The translations under genes were made by a program, and so were the position numbers. 64,000 nucleotides of DNA from Porphyromonas pogonae (GTDB lineage: Bacteria; Bacteroidota; Bacteroidia; Bacteroidales; Porphyromonadaceae), in the NCBI RefSeq assembly GCF_036320655.1, contig NZ_CP143258.1:2518001-2582000 (forward strand), written 5' to 3'. Shown here piece after piece: positions 54,257 through 63,481 of this stretch. A model generated the notes under the pieces. The model was given only the letters and a program-made list of their open reading frames with translations. It was not told the DNA's origin and made no database searches. Within the stretch, counting starts at the first letter, position 1; the number at the start of each line of letters is the position of its first letter.

Positions 54257-57200
54257 TTAGGCCGGATTGACTTCTGCGTCAGGTCTTTCGCTAAGACGCT
54301 TATAACCTTTGTATCTCCATTGTGCATTTTGCATCGAAGCATCAAACAATTCTTGAGCCTCATCAGGATACTGTTTCAACAAGGTTGCATAGCGAACCTC
54401 TCCCTTGAGGAAGTCCTGGAATTTAGACCAATCAGGCTCTTTGCTATCAAGAGCAAAAGGATTTTTGCCCTGTGCCTCGAGCTCAGGATTGAATCGCCAT
54501 AGGTGCCAATAACCGCAAGAAACAGCCTCTTTTTGCTCAGCCTGAGCCTTACCCATACCAGCTTTAAGTCCATGAGATATACAAGGAGAATAGGCTATTA
54601 TAAGTGATGGCCCGTTATAAGCCTCAGCCTCACGAATAGCTTTGAGAGTCTGGGCTGGGTTGGCACCCATTGCCACTTGTGCAACATACACATATCCATA
54701 AGTGGTAGCGATAAGGCCAAGATCTTTCTTACGAACTCTTTTCCCGGAAGCGGCAAATTTGGCAATAGCGCCTACGGGAGTACTTTTGGATGATTGTCCT
54801 CCGGTGTTAGAATATACTTCGGTATCAAGAACCAATATATTTACATTCTCACCTGAAGCCAATACGTGGTCTACACCACCAAAGCCAATATCATATGCCC
54901 ATCCGTCACCACCAATAATCCACTGCGAGCGTTTGATAAAGAAAGACTTCATTTCCGTCATACTTCGGCATACAGGACAAGTACATTTCTCAATAAGAGG
55001 CTTAATCTGATCAGCAAGAGATTTGGATGCTTCAGGTTCTTCTCTTTTGTCAAGCCATTCGGCAAGTAAAGCCTTAAGCTCCTCTGAACAATCAGGACCT
55101 TCTATAGCCTCTTGTACTGTAGCCACCAAACGTTGGCGCATTTTCTTATTTCCGAGGTACATACCCAAGCCAAACTCGGCATTGTCCTCAAACAAAGAGT
55201 TTGCCCATGCAGGGCCTTCACCTCTCTCATTCACAGTATATGGAGTAGAAGGAGCCGAACCTGAATAGATAGAAGAGCAACCGGTAGCATTGGCAATCAT
55301 CTGACGGTCTCCAAAAAGCTGAGAAAGAAGCTTAACATAAGGAGTCTCACCACAACCGGAACATGCGCCGGAAAACTCAAATAGAGGGGTAGCAAACTGA
55401 GAATTCTTGACATTTGCCTTAGTATCTACCAAATGAGCTTTTGATGAAACCTCACCTACCATCTTATCCCAATTATCCTGCTCATCATAAAGTTCAGTGA
55501 TAGGCTTCATGGCAAGAGCTTTACCGTTTTTATTACCCGGGCATACATCAACACAGTTAGCACACCCCAAGCAATCCAATACATTTACTTGGATACGGAA
55601 AGTCATATCGGCAAACTGCTTGCCCATAGCTTTGAGTGCGGTAACATTAGTCTTCTCCTGCTCTTCTTTATCCAAAACGAAAGGACGTATAGTGGCATGA
55701 GGGCACACATAGGCACACTGATTACATTGGATACAGTTTTCGGCATACCACTCAGGTACAAACGCAGCTACACCACGCTTTTCAGAAGCAGCAGTACCAT
55801 TGTCCCATGTACCGTCTTCGCGTCCTTTGAATGCGGATACCGGTAAGTTGTCACCTTTCTGAGCATTGATAACACGCACAATGTTGTTTACAAAAGGAGT
55901 ATCACCTTCGTGTACTTCTTCTACATCATCCGGCAGGCTTGCCCATTCCGGTTTTACTTCTACCTCAGTAACATCACCGCCACGATCTACAGCAGCATAG
56001 TTTTTGTTCACAATATCTTCACCCTTCTTACCGTAGCTCTTCACAATGAACTTCTTCATTTGCTCTACAGCCAATTCATAAGGAATCACATTGGCGATCT
56101 TGAAGAAGGCTGATTGAAGTATCGTATTAGTTCTGTTACCGAGACCTATCTCAGCGGCAATTTGAGTTGCATTGATGATATAAAAGCGAATATTATTCTT
56201 AGCCAAATACCTCTTTACATGGTTAGGGATATGCTCGGCTACATCTTCTGCATCCCAAAGAGAGTTGAGTAGGAATGTACCGTTGGGCTTGAGGCCTGCT
56301 GTAACATCATAGAGACGTAAGTATGCAGGTACGTGACATGCTACAAAGTCAGGAGTTACTACAAGATAAGTAGAACGTATAGGGGTATCACCGAAACGAA
56401 GATGCGAACAAGTGAAACCACCCGACTTCTTAGAGTCGTATGCAAAATAAGCCTGGCAATATTTGTTGGTGTTGTCTCCGATGATTTTTACAGAGTTTTT
56501 ATTAGCACCCACTGTACCATCGGCCCCCAAGCCAAAGAATTTAGCTTCGTAGATACCGGTATCAAAGATTAGATCTTCTTTTAGAGGCAATGAAGTGAAA
56601 GAGACATCATCTACAATACCAACAGTGAAATGATCCTTAGGTAGATTCATACTAAGGTTTTCATAAACTGCAGCAATGTGGGCGGGAGTAGTATCTTTAG
56701 AAGAAAGTCCATAACGACCTCCAACAATCATAGGAGCATCCTCCAAGCCATAATAGCAATCCTTGACATCAAGGAACAAAGGCTCACCATTAGCTCCCGG
56801 CTCTTTGGTTCTGTCCAATACAGCAATTCGCTTTGCTGTTTTAGGCATAGCCGCAAGGAAATGCTTAGCACTAAAAGGACGATACAAATGTACTGCGAGC
56901 AGACCAACCTTTTCCCCTTTAGCTGTGAGATAATCGACAACCTCCCTAATGGTTTCCGTAGCAGATCCCATTGCTATAATCACTCTATCGGCATCTTCGG
57001 CTCCGTAATAGTCAAACAAGTGATACTGACGGCCGGTAACGGTAGCTACCTTGTCCATGTATTCCTGCACGATCTCAGGAACAGCATCATAGAAAGGATT
57101 CGAAGCCTCACGGGCTTGGAAGTATATATCAGGGTTCTGAGCCATACCTCTTGATACAGGCTTCTCAGGATTAAGAGCTCTTTCACGGAATGCTTTCAAA

Positions 57201-57802
57201 GCATCCCGATCTATAAACTGAGCTAAATCTTCGTTATCCAAAGCCTCAACCTTCTGTATTTCATGTGAAGTACGGAAGCCATCAAAGAAATGGATAAAAG
57301 GAATACGTGATTTGATAGTAGCCAGATGAGCCACACCCGCAAGATCCATCACCTCCTGCACCGAGCCGGTACATAGCTGGGCATAACCTGTGGCGCGAGC
57401 AGACATAACATCTTGATGGTCTCCAAAGATAGACAGCGCTTGAGCTGCCAGAGAACGAGCCGCTACATGAAATACGGTAGGTAATAATTCCCCCGCGATT
57501 TTGTACATATTAGGGATCATCAATAGAAGTCCCTGTGAAGCTGTAAAGGTGTTGGTAAGCATTCCGGCCTGGAGCGAACCGTGTACGGTACCTGCAGCTC
57601 CGGCTTCGCTTTGCATTTCTTCTACTAAAACGGTTTCTCCAAAAATGTTTTTACGACCTTGAGCAGCCCATTCATCGACATACTCAGCCATTGTAGAAGA
57701 TGGTGTGATGGGGTAGATAGCCGCTACCTCGCTAAACATATATGCGATATGCGCAGCAGCTTGGTTACCATCACAAGTCAGGAATTTTTTTTCTTTAGCC
57801 AT
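54257..57802 (-). CDS. nifJ: Pyruvate:ferredoxin (flavodoxin) oxidoreductase
   Basis: The protein is 1181 residues from ATG 57802 (MAKEKKFLTCDGNQAAAH); a farther ATG at 57862 would add 20 hydrophobic residues not found in the family. It converts pyruvate and CoA to acetyl-CoA, CO2 and reduced ferredoxin. In order: pyrimidine domain (YPITPSSTMAEYVDEWA), CoA/transketolase C-terminal domain, gamma domain (FGLGADGTVGANKNSVK), two 4Fe-4S motifs (CIQCNQCAYVCPHA and CLGCANCVDVCPG), the proximal cluster cysteines (CSGCGETPY) and the thiamine diphosphate domain. All domains sit in one chain, as in the anaerobic homodimeric enzyme. Confidence 0.97.
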   Translation of the reverse strand: MAKEKKFLTCDGNQAAAHIAYMFSEVAAIYPITPSSTMAEYVDEWAAQGRKNIFGETVLVEEMQSEAGAAGTVHGSLQAGMLTNTFTASQGLLLMIPNMYKIAGELLPTVFHVAARSLAAQALSIFGDHQDVMSARATGYAQLCTGSVQEVMDLAGVAHLATIKSRIPFIHFFDGFRTSHEIQKVEALDNEDLAQFIDRDALKAFRERALNPEKPVSRGMAQNPDIYFQAREASNPFYDAVPEIVQEYMDKVATVTGRQYHLFDYYGAEDADRVIIAMGSATETIREVVDYLTAKGEKVGLLAVHLYRPFSAKHFLAAMPKTAKRIAVLDRTKEPGANGEPLFLDVKDCYYGLEDAPMIVGGRYGLSSKDTTPAHIAAVYENLSMNLPKDHFTVGIVDDVSFTSLPLKEDLIFDTGIYEAKFFGLGADGTVGANKNSVKIIGDNTNKYCQAYFAYDSKKSGGFTCSHLRFGDTPIRSTYLVVTPDFVACHVPAYLRLYDVTAGLKPNGTFLLNSLWDAEDVAEHIPNHVKRYLAKNNIRFYIINATQIAAEIGLGNRTNTILQSAFFKIANVIPYELAVEQMKKFIVKSYGKKGEDIVNKNYAAVDRGGDVTEVEVKPEWASLPDDVEEVHEGDTPFVNNIVRVINAQKGDNLPVSAFKGREDGTWDNGTAASEKRGVAAFVPEWYAENCIQCNQCAYVCPHATIRPFVLDKEEQEKTNVTALKAMGKQFADMTFRIQVNVLDCLGCANCVDVCPGNKNGKALAMKPITELYDEQDNWDKMVGEVSSKAHLVDTKANVKNSQFATPLFEFSGACSGCGETPYVKLLSQLFGDRQMIANATGCSSIYSGSAPSTPYTVNERGEGPAWANSLFEDNAEFGLGMYLGNKKMRQRLVATVQEAIEGPDCSEELKALLAEWLDKREEPEASKSLADQIKPLIEKCTCPVCRSMTEMKSFFIKRSQWIIGGDGWAYDIGFGGVDHVLASGENVNILVLDTEVYSNTGGQSSKSTPVGAIAKFAASGKRVRKKDLGLIATTYGYVYVAQVAMGANPAQTLKAIREAEAYNGPSLIIAYSPCISHGLKAGMGKAQAEQKEAVSCGYWHLWRFNPELEAQGKNPFALDSKEPDWSKFQDFLKGEVRYATLLKQYPDEAQELFDASMQNAQWRYKGYKRLSERPDAEVNPA

Positions 57803-57918
57803 TACTAATCCTGTATAAGTGAATAATTCTTTTGTAAGCAGTAAAGTAATAAAAACGTACAATCAGTCCTATCTCAAAGAAAGATTGCATGGGACAAGGT
57901 TAAGCCTGGTCTATTTTC

Positions 57919-59100
57919 CTAATAGAGAAAGCCAAAGAGCCAAAGCGGGATTACATTCCTATCGCCTACTGTCAGGTTATGTACGGCATAGTACCTGTCG
58001 GCACGATAGCGTGACCCCACCACTTCATCAATTTTAAAATTATATTTATCCTGAATCAGGAAGTTGATCTGAGACCTATCTCCTACTGTAACCTTATTAC
58101 CATGCTTCACATGATCCAAGAAAAATGTTTTGAGTACATCACCTTTCGACACATGATCAGGATTCATGGCATACGACAGGTTGGTGTTATCAAGATAAAC
58201 AACGGCCGGCTTCTTACTTGAGTCCTCATTGGGTTTGTTCAATAAGGTAATCAGGCGGGCATCAGCCAGATATTTCAGATAATTCATTACCGTAGCTCTG
58301 GAAGTATCTATCTCAGACGCCAGTTGCGACACATTGGGAGCGGCAGGTGCTCTGAGTCCAAGCAGATACAACAGCTTCCTGAGCTTATAAAGACATCTTT
58401 GCTCGATTTGCTTGATCACCAATACATCGACTTCAAGTGTCATATTGATGGTCTTAAGCAAATTTTCGGAATAATTTCTTTGCTCTAAAAAGAAGGGGTA
58501 GTAGCCGTGATGAAGATAATCCTGAATATAATCCATGGGGTTAACTTCCTTTTGAATATTACGGGCTATCTCTTCATGATTCTTTATGATCTCTTCAAGG
58601 TTATATGACGGGAGATTGAGTCCTTGCTTCAGGTTGATAAACTCCCGCATGGAAAACCCGGTAAGGTTATAGGATGACACTATGCCGTTGAGATCCTTAT
58701 TCTCCTCTCTCAATCGCATAACGGATGAGCCCGTAAACACGATCTGGAGGTCAGGGTATAGATCAATACAACGTCTTAGCTCTGATGACCATTCGGGATA
58801 TTTAAAGACTTGATCCAAAAGTAAAACTTTACCGCCAGCCTTTACAAAGTTACCTGCAAACTCCACCAATGTACAGGTCGTAAAGTAAAATTGATTAAGG
58901 TTGATGTATAAACATTCACGATTGAGAGAGCCATATTTTTCTCGGGCATAATCGAGAAGGAATGTAGTCTTCCCTACTCCGCGAGGTCCTTTGATCCCAA
59001 TCAACCGGTCACTCCAGTCAATCTCATCCATAAGGGCCCTTCGGAGAGAAGGATTATAGTTCCTTACCAAATAATCGTGAGTTCTATAAAAGATGTCCAC
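57919..59100 (-). CDS. AAA ATPase with DUF4143-like C-terminus
   Basis: The 393-residue protein has an AAA_14-type ATPase core with Walker A GIKGPRGVGKTTFLL (about 34-48) and Walker B GGKVLLLDQVFKYPEW. The C-terminal half (about 200-393) has the winged-helix region VSQLASEIDTSRATVMNYL followed by the DUF4143 segment with PAVVYLDNTNLSYAMNP. Such proteins are common and mostly uncharacterised; some are linked to mobile or accessory DNA. It is a single gene with its own promoter (59124-59154), separated from nifJ by about 115 bases. Confidence 0.88.
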   Translation of the reverse strand: MDIFYRTHDYLVRNYNPSLRRALMDEIDWSDRLIGIKGPRGVGKTTFLLDYAREKYGSLNRECLYINLNQFYFTTCTLVEFAGNFVKAGGKVLLLDQVFKYPEWSSELRRCIDLYPDLQIVFTGSSVMRLREENKDLNGIVSSYNLTGFSMREFINLKQGLNLPSYNLEEIIKNHEEIARNIQKEVNPMDYIQDYLHHGYYPFFLEQRNYSENLLKTINMTLEVDVLVIKQIEQRCLYKLRKLLYLLGLRAPAAPNVSQLASEIDTSRATVMNYLKYLADARLITLLNKPNEDSSKKPAVVYLDNTNLSYAMNPDHVSKGDVLKTFFLDHVKHGNKVTVGDRSQINFLIQDKYNFKIDEVVGSRYRADRYYAVHNLTVGDRNVIPLWLFGFLY

Positions 59101-59123
59101 AGTATTTCGCTATTTCTAGGTAG

Positions 59124-59154
59124 CAAAGATAAAGATAAAATACACATAATGCAA
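59124..59154 (-). promoter_or_regulatory. Promoter of the AAA/DUF4143 gene
   Basis: On the minus strand TTG (59152-59154), 20 bases, then TATCTTTG (59124-59131). A TTATGTGTA direct repeat overlaps the spacer and the region upstream, possibly an operator. Confidence 0.65.
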
Positions 59155-59330
59155 CTTACACATAACAAAATGCAGGTATTACGGATTTTTGTGTCTATTT
59201 ACATGGTAATGTTAAAAAAGACGATTGAGTATCCAATACACTCAATCGCCTTTAAATATTATAGATAAATACTTTACCTCTTAGAATAAAGCCTTATACT
59301 TTATAACTCTTTTTAAGAATGTTTACATTA

Positions 59331-60383
59331 TTATTCTTCCACTATTCTCACCCAATTGTGGGTGTCGGGCTCTTCACCATATTGGATGGCACGCAACTTA
59401 TTGTAGAGTTTTTCACTCATTACGCCCGGCTTGCCGTCTTTGCTGAGCACATAAGACTTGTGCTCATCGAGATCATCTATCCGCAGGATAGGGCTTATCA
59501 CAGCAGCGGTGCCGCAAGCTCCGGCCTCCTCAAAGGTGTTGAGTTCATCCACATGTATCTCTCTGCGCTCCACTTTCATTCCGAGATCTTCAGCTATTTG
59601 CATTAGACTCTTATTGGTGATAGAGGGTAATATGGAAGTACTTTTGGGGGTGATATAGGTATTATCTTTGATTCCGAAGAAGTTGGCAGGGCCACACTCA
59701 TCGATAAACTCTTTGTGCTTGGCATCCAAGAACAACACGGCAGAGTATCCCTCGTGATGGGCTATCTCGCCGGGCTTGAGGCTGGCAGCATAGTTACCGC
59801 CCACCTTGATAGTACCCGTACCCAGAGGTGCTGCACGGTCATATCCTCTCATGATAGCCATAGGAGTAGGCTTGAAGCCTTCTTTGAAATAAGGGCCCAC
59901 AGGTGTTACAAATATCATAAAGAGATATTCGCCTGCAGGCTTCACTCCCACCTGTTGGCTCAATCCCAACAAGAGGGGGCGTATATAGAGAGATGCTCCG
60001 GTACCGTAGGGAGGGACAAATTCTTTGTTCAACAAGATTGCCTTCTCTACCATGTCTATAAAAAGATCAGTAGGTACTTCCGGCATCATAATCCCTTGTG
60101 ATGAACTTTGCAAACGCTTAGCGTTTTCTTCGGGGCGGAATATTCTTATTTTCCCGTCTTTACCGCGGAAGGCCTTCATACCCTCAAAAGCCTCTTGTCC
60201 GTAATGAAGACATGTAGCAGCCATAGGGATGCTTATCATGTCGGACGAAGATACTTCCACTTCGCCCCATGCACCGTTGCGATAGTAGCAACGTACATTG
60301 TAGTTGGTAGGCACGTAGCCAAAGGTCAGCGATGACCAGTCAATGTCTTTTTTGTTTTCCATTGGTTTATTCGCTTTAGTCAT
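59331..60383 (-). CDS. ilvE: Branched-chain amino acid aminotransferase
   Basis: The 350-residue class IV PLP enzyme interconverts Leu, Ile or Val and their 2-oxoacids. The PLP lysine lies in GTGTIKVGGNYAAS. Other landmarks are LHYGQEAFEGMKAFRG, YIRPLLLG and ECGPANFFGI. The length fits the family. The start is ATG 60383; a second ATG seven codons in would also be possible. A TATCTTTG box lies 28 bases upstream. It is separate from the cdaA gene behind it (90-base gap). Confidence 0.96.
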   Translation of the reverse strand: MTKANKPMENKKDIDWSSLTFGYVPTNYNVRCYYRNGAWGEVEVSSSDMISIPMAATCLHYGQEAFEGMKAFRGKDGKIRIFRPEENAKRLQSSSQGIMMPEVPTDLFIDMVEKAILLNKEFVPPYGTGASLYIRPLLLGLSQQVGVKPAGEYLFMIFVTPVGPYFKEGFKPTPMAIMRGYDRAAPLGTGTIKVGGNYAASLKPGEIAHHEGYSAVLFLDAKHKEFIDECGPANFFGIKDNTYITPKSTSILPSITNKSLMQIAEDLGMKVERREIHVDELNTFEEAGACGTAAVISPILRIDDLDEHKSYVLSKDGKPGVMSEKLYNKLRAIQYGEEPDTHNWVRIVEE

Positions 60384-60410
60384 TAGATTAATATTTGATT
60401 TACAATATCA

Positions 60411-60418
60411 CAAAGATA
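60411..60418 (-). promoter_or_regulatory. Candidate -7 box for ilvE
   Basis: This reads TATCTTTG on the minus strand, 28 bases before the ATG. No TTG lies at the preferred spacing. Confidence 0.45.
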
Positions 60419-60473
60419 ACCAATATTAAGATGAAAAGCTAAGGATAAAAACCTAAATATAGCCGACAAAAAT

Positions 60474-61238
60474 TTAATCTTCCGTAAGGAAATCCTGCAA
60501 TTTGTCAAGATCGATATCCTGATGCAGCTCACCCCTAAAAGCAAGTGAGATAGTGCCTCGCTCCTCACTTACAATGATCACCTTGGCATCAGTCTCCTGC
60601 GACAGTCCCAGAGCGGACCTGTGTCTGAGTCCCAGGTCTTTGTTGAGATCGCTATTGTGAGCCACGGGCAATATACAACCGGCGGCACGGATGCGATTGT
60701 CCGCAATAATCATGGCTCCGTCATGCAACGGGCTGTTCTTGAAAAAAATATTTTCGATGAGACGGGCATTTATTTCGGACTGAAACATCTCACCCGTATG
60801 TGAGTAGGGTGAGAGATCCAAGCTCTGCTGTATGGCTATGAGAGCTCCGGTCTTCTTGCGAGCCATATTCATACATGCCAGCACCACCGGGGCTATAAAC
60901 TTGTATTCCTCTTGAGTATCCTTTTTCCTATCGAGTAGCTTTTCGTTGATTCGCTTCCATTTTTTTGCTGATCCTATGGTGGACAGAAACTTTCGCAACT
61001 CATCCTGAAATAAGATCACCAATACCAAGAACCCGATGCTCACAAACTTGTCCAAGATAGCTCCCATGAGCTTCATCTCAAACACCTGAGATATGAGTAT
61101 CCACAGTACTATGAATGTGATGATACCCGTAAACAAGGCCCTACTACCTGAGTTTTTGAGCACATTGTACGTATAGTACAAAAAGATCGATACCAACAAG
61201 ATATCCGTTGCATCCTTAAATGTAAAGGGTAACCACAT
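60474..61238 (-). CDS. cdaA: Diadenylate cyclase CdaA
   Basis: The 254-residue membrane-anchored protein makes c-di-AMP from two ATP. Three hydrophobic segments (about 10-75) are followed by a DAC domain with the catalytic motifs LHDGAMII (DGA) and LRHRSALGLS (RHR). The length and layout match CdaA rather than DisA or CdaS. No YbbR/CdaR gene follows. It lies 16 bases after folP on the same strand, a common pairing in Bacteroidales, and is probably co-transcribed. C-di-AMP controls osmotic and wall homeostasis in many bacteria. Confidence 0.95.
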   Translation of the reverse strand: MWLPFTFKDATDILLVSIFLYYTYNVLKNSGSRALFTGIITFIVLWILISQVFEMKLMGAILDKFVSIGFLVLVILFQDELRKFLSTIGSAKKWKRINEKLLDRKKDTQEEYKFIAPVVLACMNMARKKTGALIAIQQSLDLSPYSHTGEMFQSEINARLIENIFFKNSPLHDGAMIIADNRIRAAGCILPVAHNSDLNKDLGLRHRSALGLSQETDAKVIIVSEERGTISLAFRGELHQDIDLDKLQDFLTED

Positions 61239-61254
61239 AGCTTATAATTTGATT

Positions 61255-62169
61255 TTACTGCATATTTTCGTTTCGCATCACACTGTCAGGATTGGAGAGA
61301 TGCACATATTGAGAGGGATTGATACGTTCATAATTACGCAATTTGCTCACGAGCTTCACACACTCCACTGCTTCCTTCACATCATGTACACGTAAGATAT
61401 CGGCTCCGTGTAGCAGGCTGTAAGTATTGAGTATGGCAGTGCCGTTGAGAGCATCATGAGGCGTACCTCCAAGGTATTTATATATCATGCTTTTCCTCGA
61501 TATTCCCACCAGCAGAGGCAACTGCAATGATGCATTGAGCTCCTCCATCCGAGCCATGAGTTCGTAGTTCTGATCCACCGTTTTACTGAATCCGAAGCCA
61601 GTATCCAAAATAATATCATTGACGCCTAATGAACGCAACTGCCCTACACGATCAATAAAATAGTCCAAAATATCTACCGCCACATCGTTGTACTCCGTGT
61701 ACTGCTGCATAGTCTCGGGAGTTCCCCGCATATGCATCAATATATAAGGCACACGCAATGATGCTACAGTGCTAAACATCGAACGATCGATCTGCCCACC
61801 AGACACATCATTGATCATATCCGCCCCATATTCCTCCACCGCAGCACGTGCCACATCGGCTCTGAAAGTATCTACCGATATGGGCAGGTCCGGGTACTCA
61901 TCTCTCAGTATCTCCAGAGCGGGCTTAAGGCGAGCTATTTCGGTAGCCGCATCCACCGCCTCAGCACCGGGGCGAGTACTATAAGCCCCCACATCCACCA
62001 TACGTCCTCCCTGCGACACGATCTCTTCTATGCGATCATGTATCTCTTTGTCACCCTGTTTGCGGCTTCCGGAATAGAATGAGTCCGGTGTTACATTGAG
62101 AATTCCCATTACAAGAGGGTCATTGAGGAGTAGTAGCCTTCCGTTAAGATTGAGTGTCTGAGGTTTCAT
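61255..62169 (-). CDS. folP: Dihydropteroate synthase
   Basis: The 304-residue TIM-barrel enzyme condenses p-aminobenzoate with dihydropterin pyrophosphate in folate synthesis. Landmarks are VMGILNVTPDSFYSG (pterin loop), GAYSTRPGAE, ADMINDVSGG, ILMHMRGTPETMQ and the C-terminal RVHDVKEAVE. A full-length protein with an uninterrupted frame. It is the first gene of the folP-cdaA pair. Confidence 0.96.
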   Translation of the reverse strand: MKPQTLNLNGRLLLLNDPLVMGILNVTPDSFYSGSRKQGDKEIHDRIEEIVSQGGRMVDVGAYSTRPGAEAVDAATEIARLKPALEILRDEYPDLPISVDTFRADVARAAVEEYGADMINDVSGGQIDRSMFSTVASLRVPYILMHMRGTPETMQQYTEYNDVAVDILDYFIDRVGQLRSLGVNDIILDTGFGFSKTVDQNYELMARMEELNASLQLPLLVGISRKSMIYKYLGGTPHDALNGTAILNTYSLLHGADILRVHDVKEAVECVKLVSKLRNYERINPSQYVHLSNPDSVMRNENMQ

Positions 62170-62436
62170 TCGTGTTTAAGTTTTGTCCAAAGTTAACCAA
62201 TTCCGTGTAACATTATTATCACTCATCACCAAAAAAGTAAAGATCACTCTGATGCTACATTGCCCCGCATCGCAGAGTTATAGATGACAAGTAAATATTT
62301 ATCCGTATCACAGGCCACTCTCAAGTGATCATTTGGGTCACTGTCATATGGCATGGCGTATAGTAGCCTGCGCACTAAAGAACTATGTTTTTACTAAATA
62401 CACTACAGCCCACACGACACACGGAGGAGATGTCTG

Positions 62437-62455
62437 TTTTGACAAATTGTCAAAA
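62437..62455. promoter_or_regulatory. Perfect palindrome TTTTGACAA-A-TTGTCAAAA
   Basis: A 19-base exact palindrome lies 270 bases upstream of folP in a gene-free stretch (62170-62760). It is a possible operator, but no regulated gene can be named. No other feature was seen in that stretch. Confidence 0.4.
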
Positions 62456-62759
62456 TAAGTAACCGGAGCAAGAGAGATAAGATTTGATATAATCAATTCA
62501 TATTAAAGAAACTAAACAAATTAATAATCAATAAGAACACTCCAAAATCGGCCTTGTCTTAGTTACAACACTCGGCTTATTTGTACAGAGTTCAAATAAG
62601 GGAGCAAGTTTGATGGACGAGAATCACAAGAAAAGCACACCTTAATAAATAACACATCTGCAAAATGTACGATAAATAAATATTCAAATAATATAGGCGG
62701 CTTATAGCTTATATTTTTAGAGAGGCAGAAGCAAATTGTAAATTGTATATGAGGATGAC

Positions 62760-62891
62760 AATCCGATCCTAATAGGTCTATCGACTTGATACGATAGGTA
62801 AGCCGACTATATAGGATAAGTCGATCGTCCGTATACGATAAATCAATTGACCGTGTAGGATAGGTCAGCCGACCGTGTATGATAAGTCGGA
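62760..62891. repeat. 22-base-pitch array F (core CGAC ... GATA ... GTCG)
   Basis: Six units start at 62760 (degenerate), 62782, 62804, 62826, 62848 and 62870. In the units at 62804, 62848 and 62870 the bases 1-5 and 16-20 pair (CGACT/AGTCG, TGACC/GGTCA, CGAC/GTCG), and the changes compensate each other. The central GATA at positions 12-15 of most units is constant. No gene covers the array; an ORF that translates it is a by-product. Confidence 0.85.
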
Positions 62892-63116
62892 GCACTTATC
62901 GGACAGGGATATTGGGCCATTATGTATTCTTTGAGGAAATATAAGTGTGGAATAGCTGCCAGAGCTATGGAAAAAGCTCAGAAGAGGGCTCATGAGATAC
63001 AAGAGTTACCTGTGCTATGTGCGTAATAGGCAGTAGCAGACTGTAGATCGTAGCGATAACATATTAGACGGATTTGTTCTCATATTCAAAATAGGGATAA
63101 TGGGTGCAGCTCTTGT
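62892..63116 (-). ncRNA. Candidate non-coding RNA E3
   Basis: A transcript is predicted from the module promoter at 63123-63154 toward array F, about 225 bases. The motif TCGCTACGATC lies 67 bases after the -7 box, and a GAGCT ... TAGCTC hairpin (62979-62962) about 144 bases after it, matching E1. It ends near a GATAAGT/ACTTATC hairpin at 62881-62898, just inside array F; no long U run follows, so the end point is uncertain. A 34-residue frame (62922-63026, plus strand) runs the other way and is unrecognisable. Confidence 0.45.
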
Positions 63117-63122
63117 TATTTA

Positions 63123-63154
63123 CAAAGATACAACATCGTTTACCCTTTTGTCAA
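63123..63154 (-). promoter_or_regulatory. Module promoter E3
   Basis: On the minus strand TTG (63152-63154), 21 bases, then TATCTTTG (63123-63130), in the context TTGACAAAAGGG and TTGTATCTTTG shared with E1 and E2. Confidence 0.75.
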
Positions 63155-63294
63155 GCCCCCGAAAAAGAGCGTTCAGCTCATCAGTAGGTAAAAATCGGAT
63201 AAGGCTTGAAAAAGTGACAAAATGATAGTCATAACCTCCTTTTTGCCGCAAAGAATAAACATTGAAAGAATATAGTACGGACAAAGCCTATGAT

Positions 63295-63481
63295 GAGACC
63301 GTTGCATAGCAGGCAAATCGCTTCGTTGCTTGCGAGATTCGCCCTTGGTCATTTACCGGAAGTAAACTCCCTGTGCACTCACTCTTAGCGCCTTGCACTT
63401 TACCCTCTCTGCCCGGTCAAAGTGTCTTTTGTCGGCTTTGCCTCCAAAATCCACGAGACTGTTGACTTTTGCAACAGTCTC
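63295..63481. mobile_element. MITE copy 2 (187 bases)
   Basis: The element is bounded by GAGACCGTTGCA and TGCAACAGTCTC, with ATGAT directly repeated on both sides (63290-63294 and 63482-63486). It is the same length and nearly the same sequence as the copy at 33066-33252. Its right end matches the right end of the IS5-family element over 19 bases with few differences and folds as GAGACTGTTG-N7-CAACAGTCTC. Confidence 0.88.

Noticed and set aside
57803-57862. N-terminal extension of NifJ
   Set aside because: The extra 20 residues are hydrophobic and unlike the family, whose N-terminus is matched by MAKEKKFLTCDGN at 57802.
62563-62895. 110-codon ORF on the minus strand
   Set aside because: Its first third is array F in translation and the rest has no family pattern; it runs through gene-free DNA.
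62922-63026. 34-codon ORF MYSLRKYKCGIAARAM...
   Set aside because: No recognisable family, too short to support, and antisense to the candidate RNA E3.
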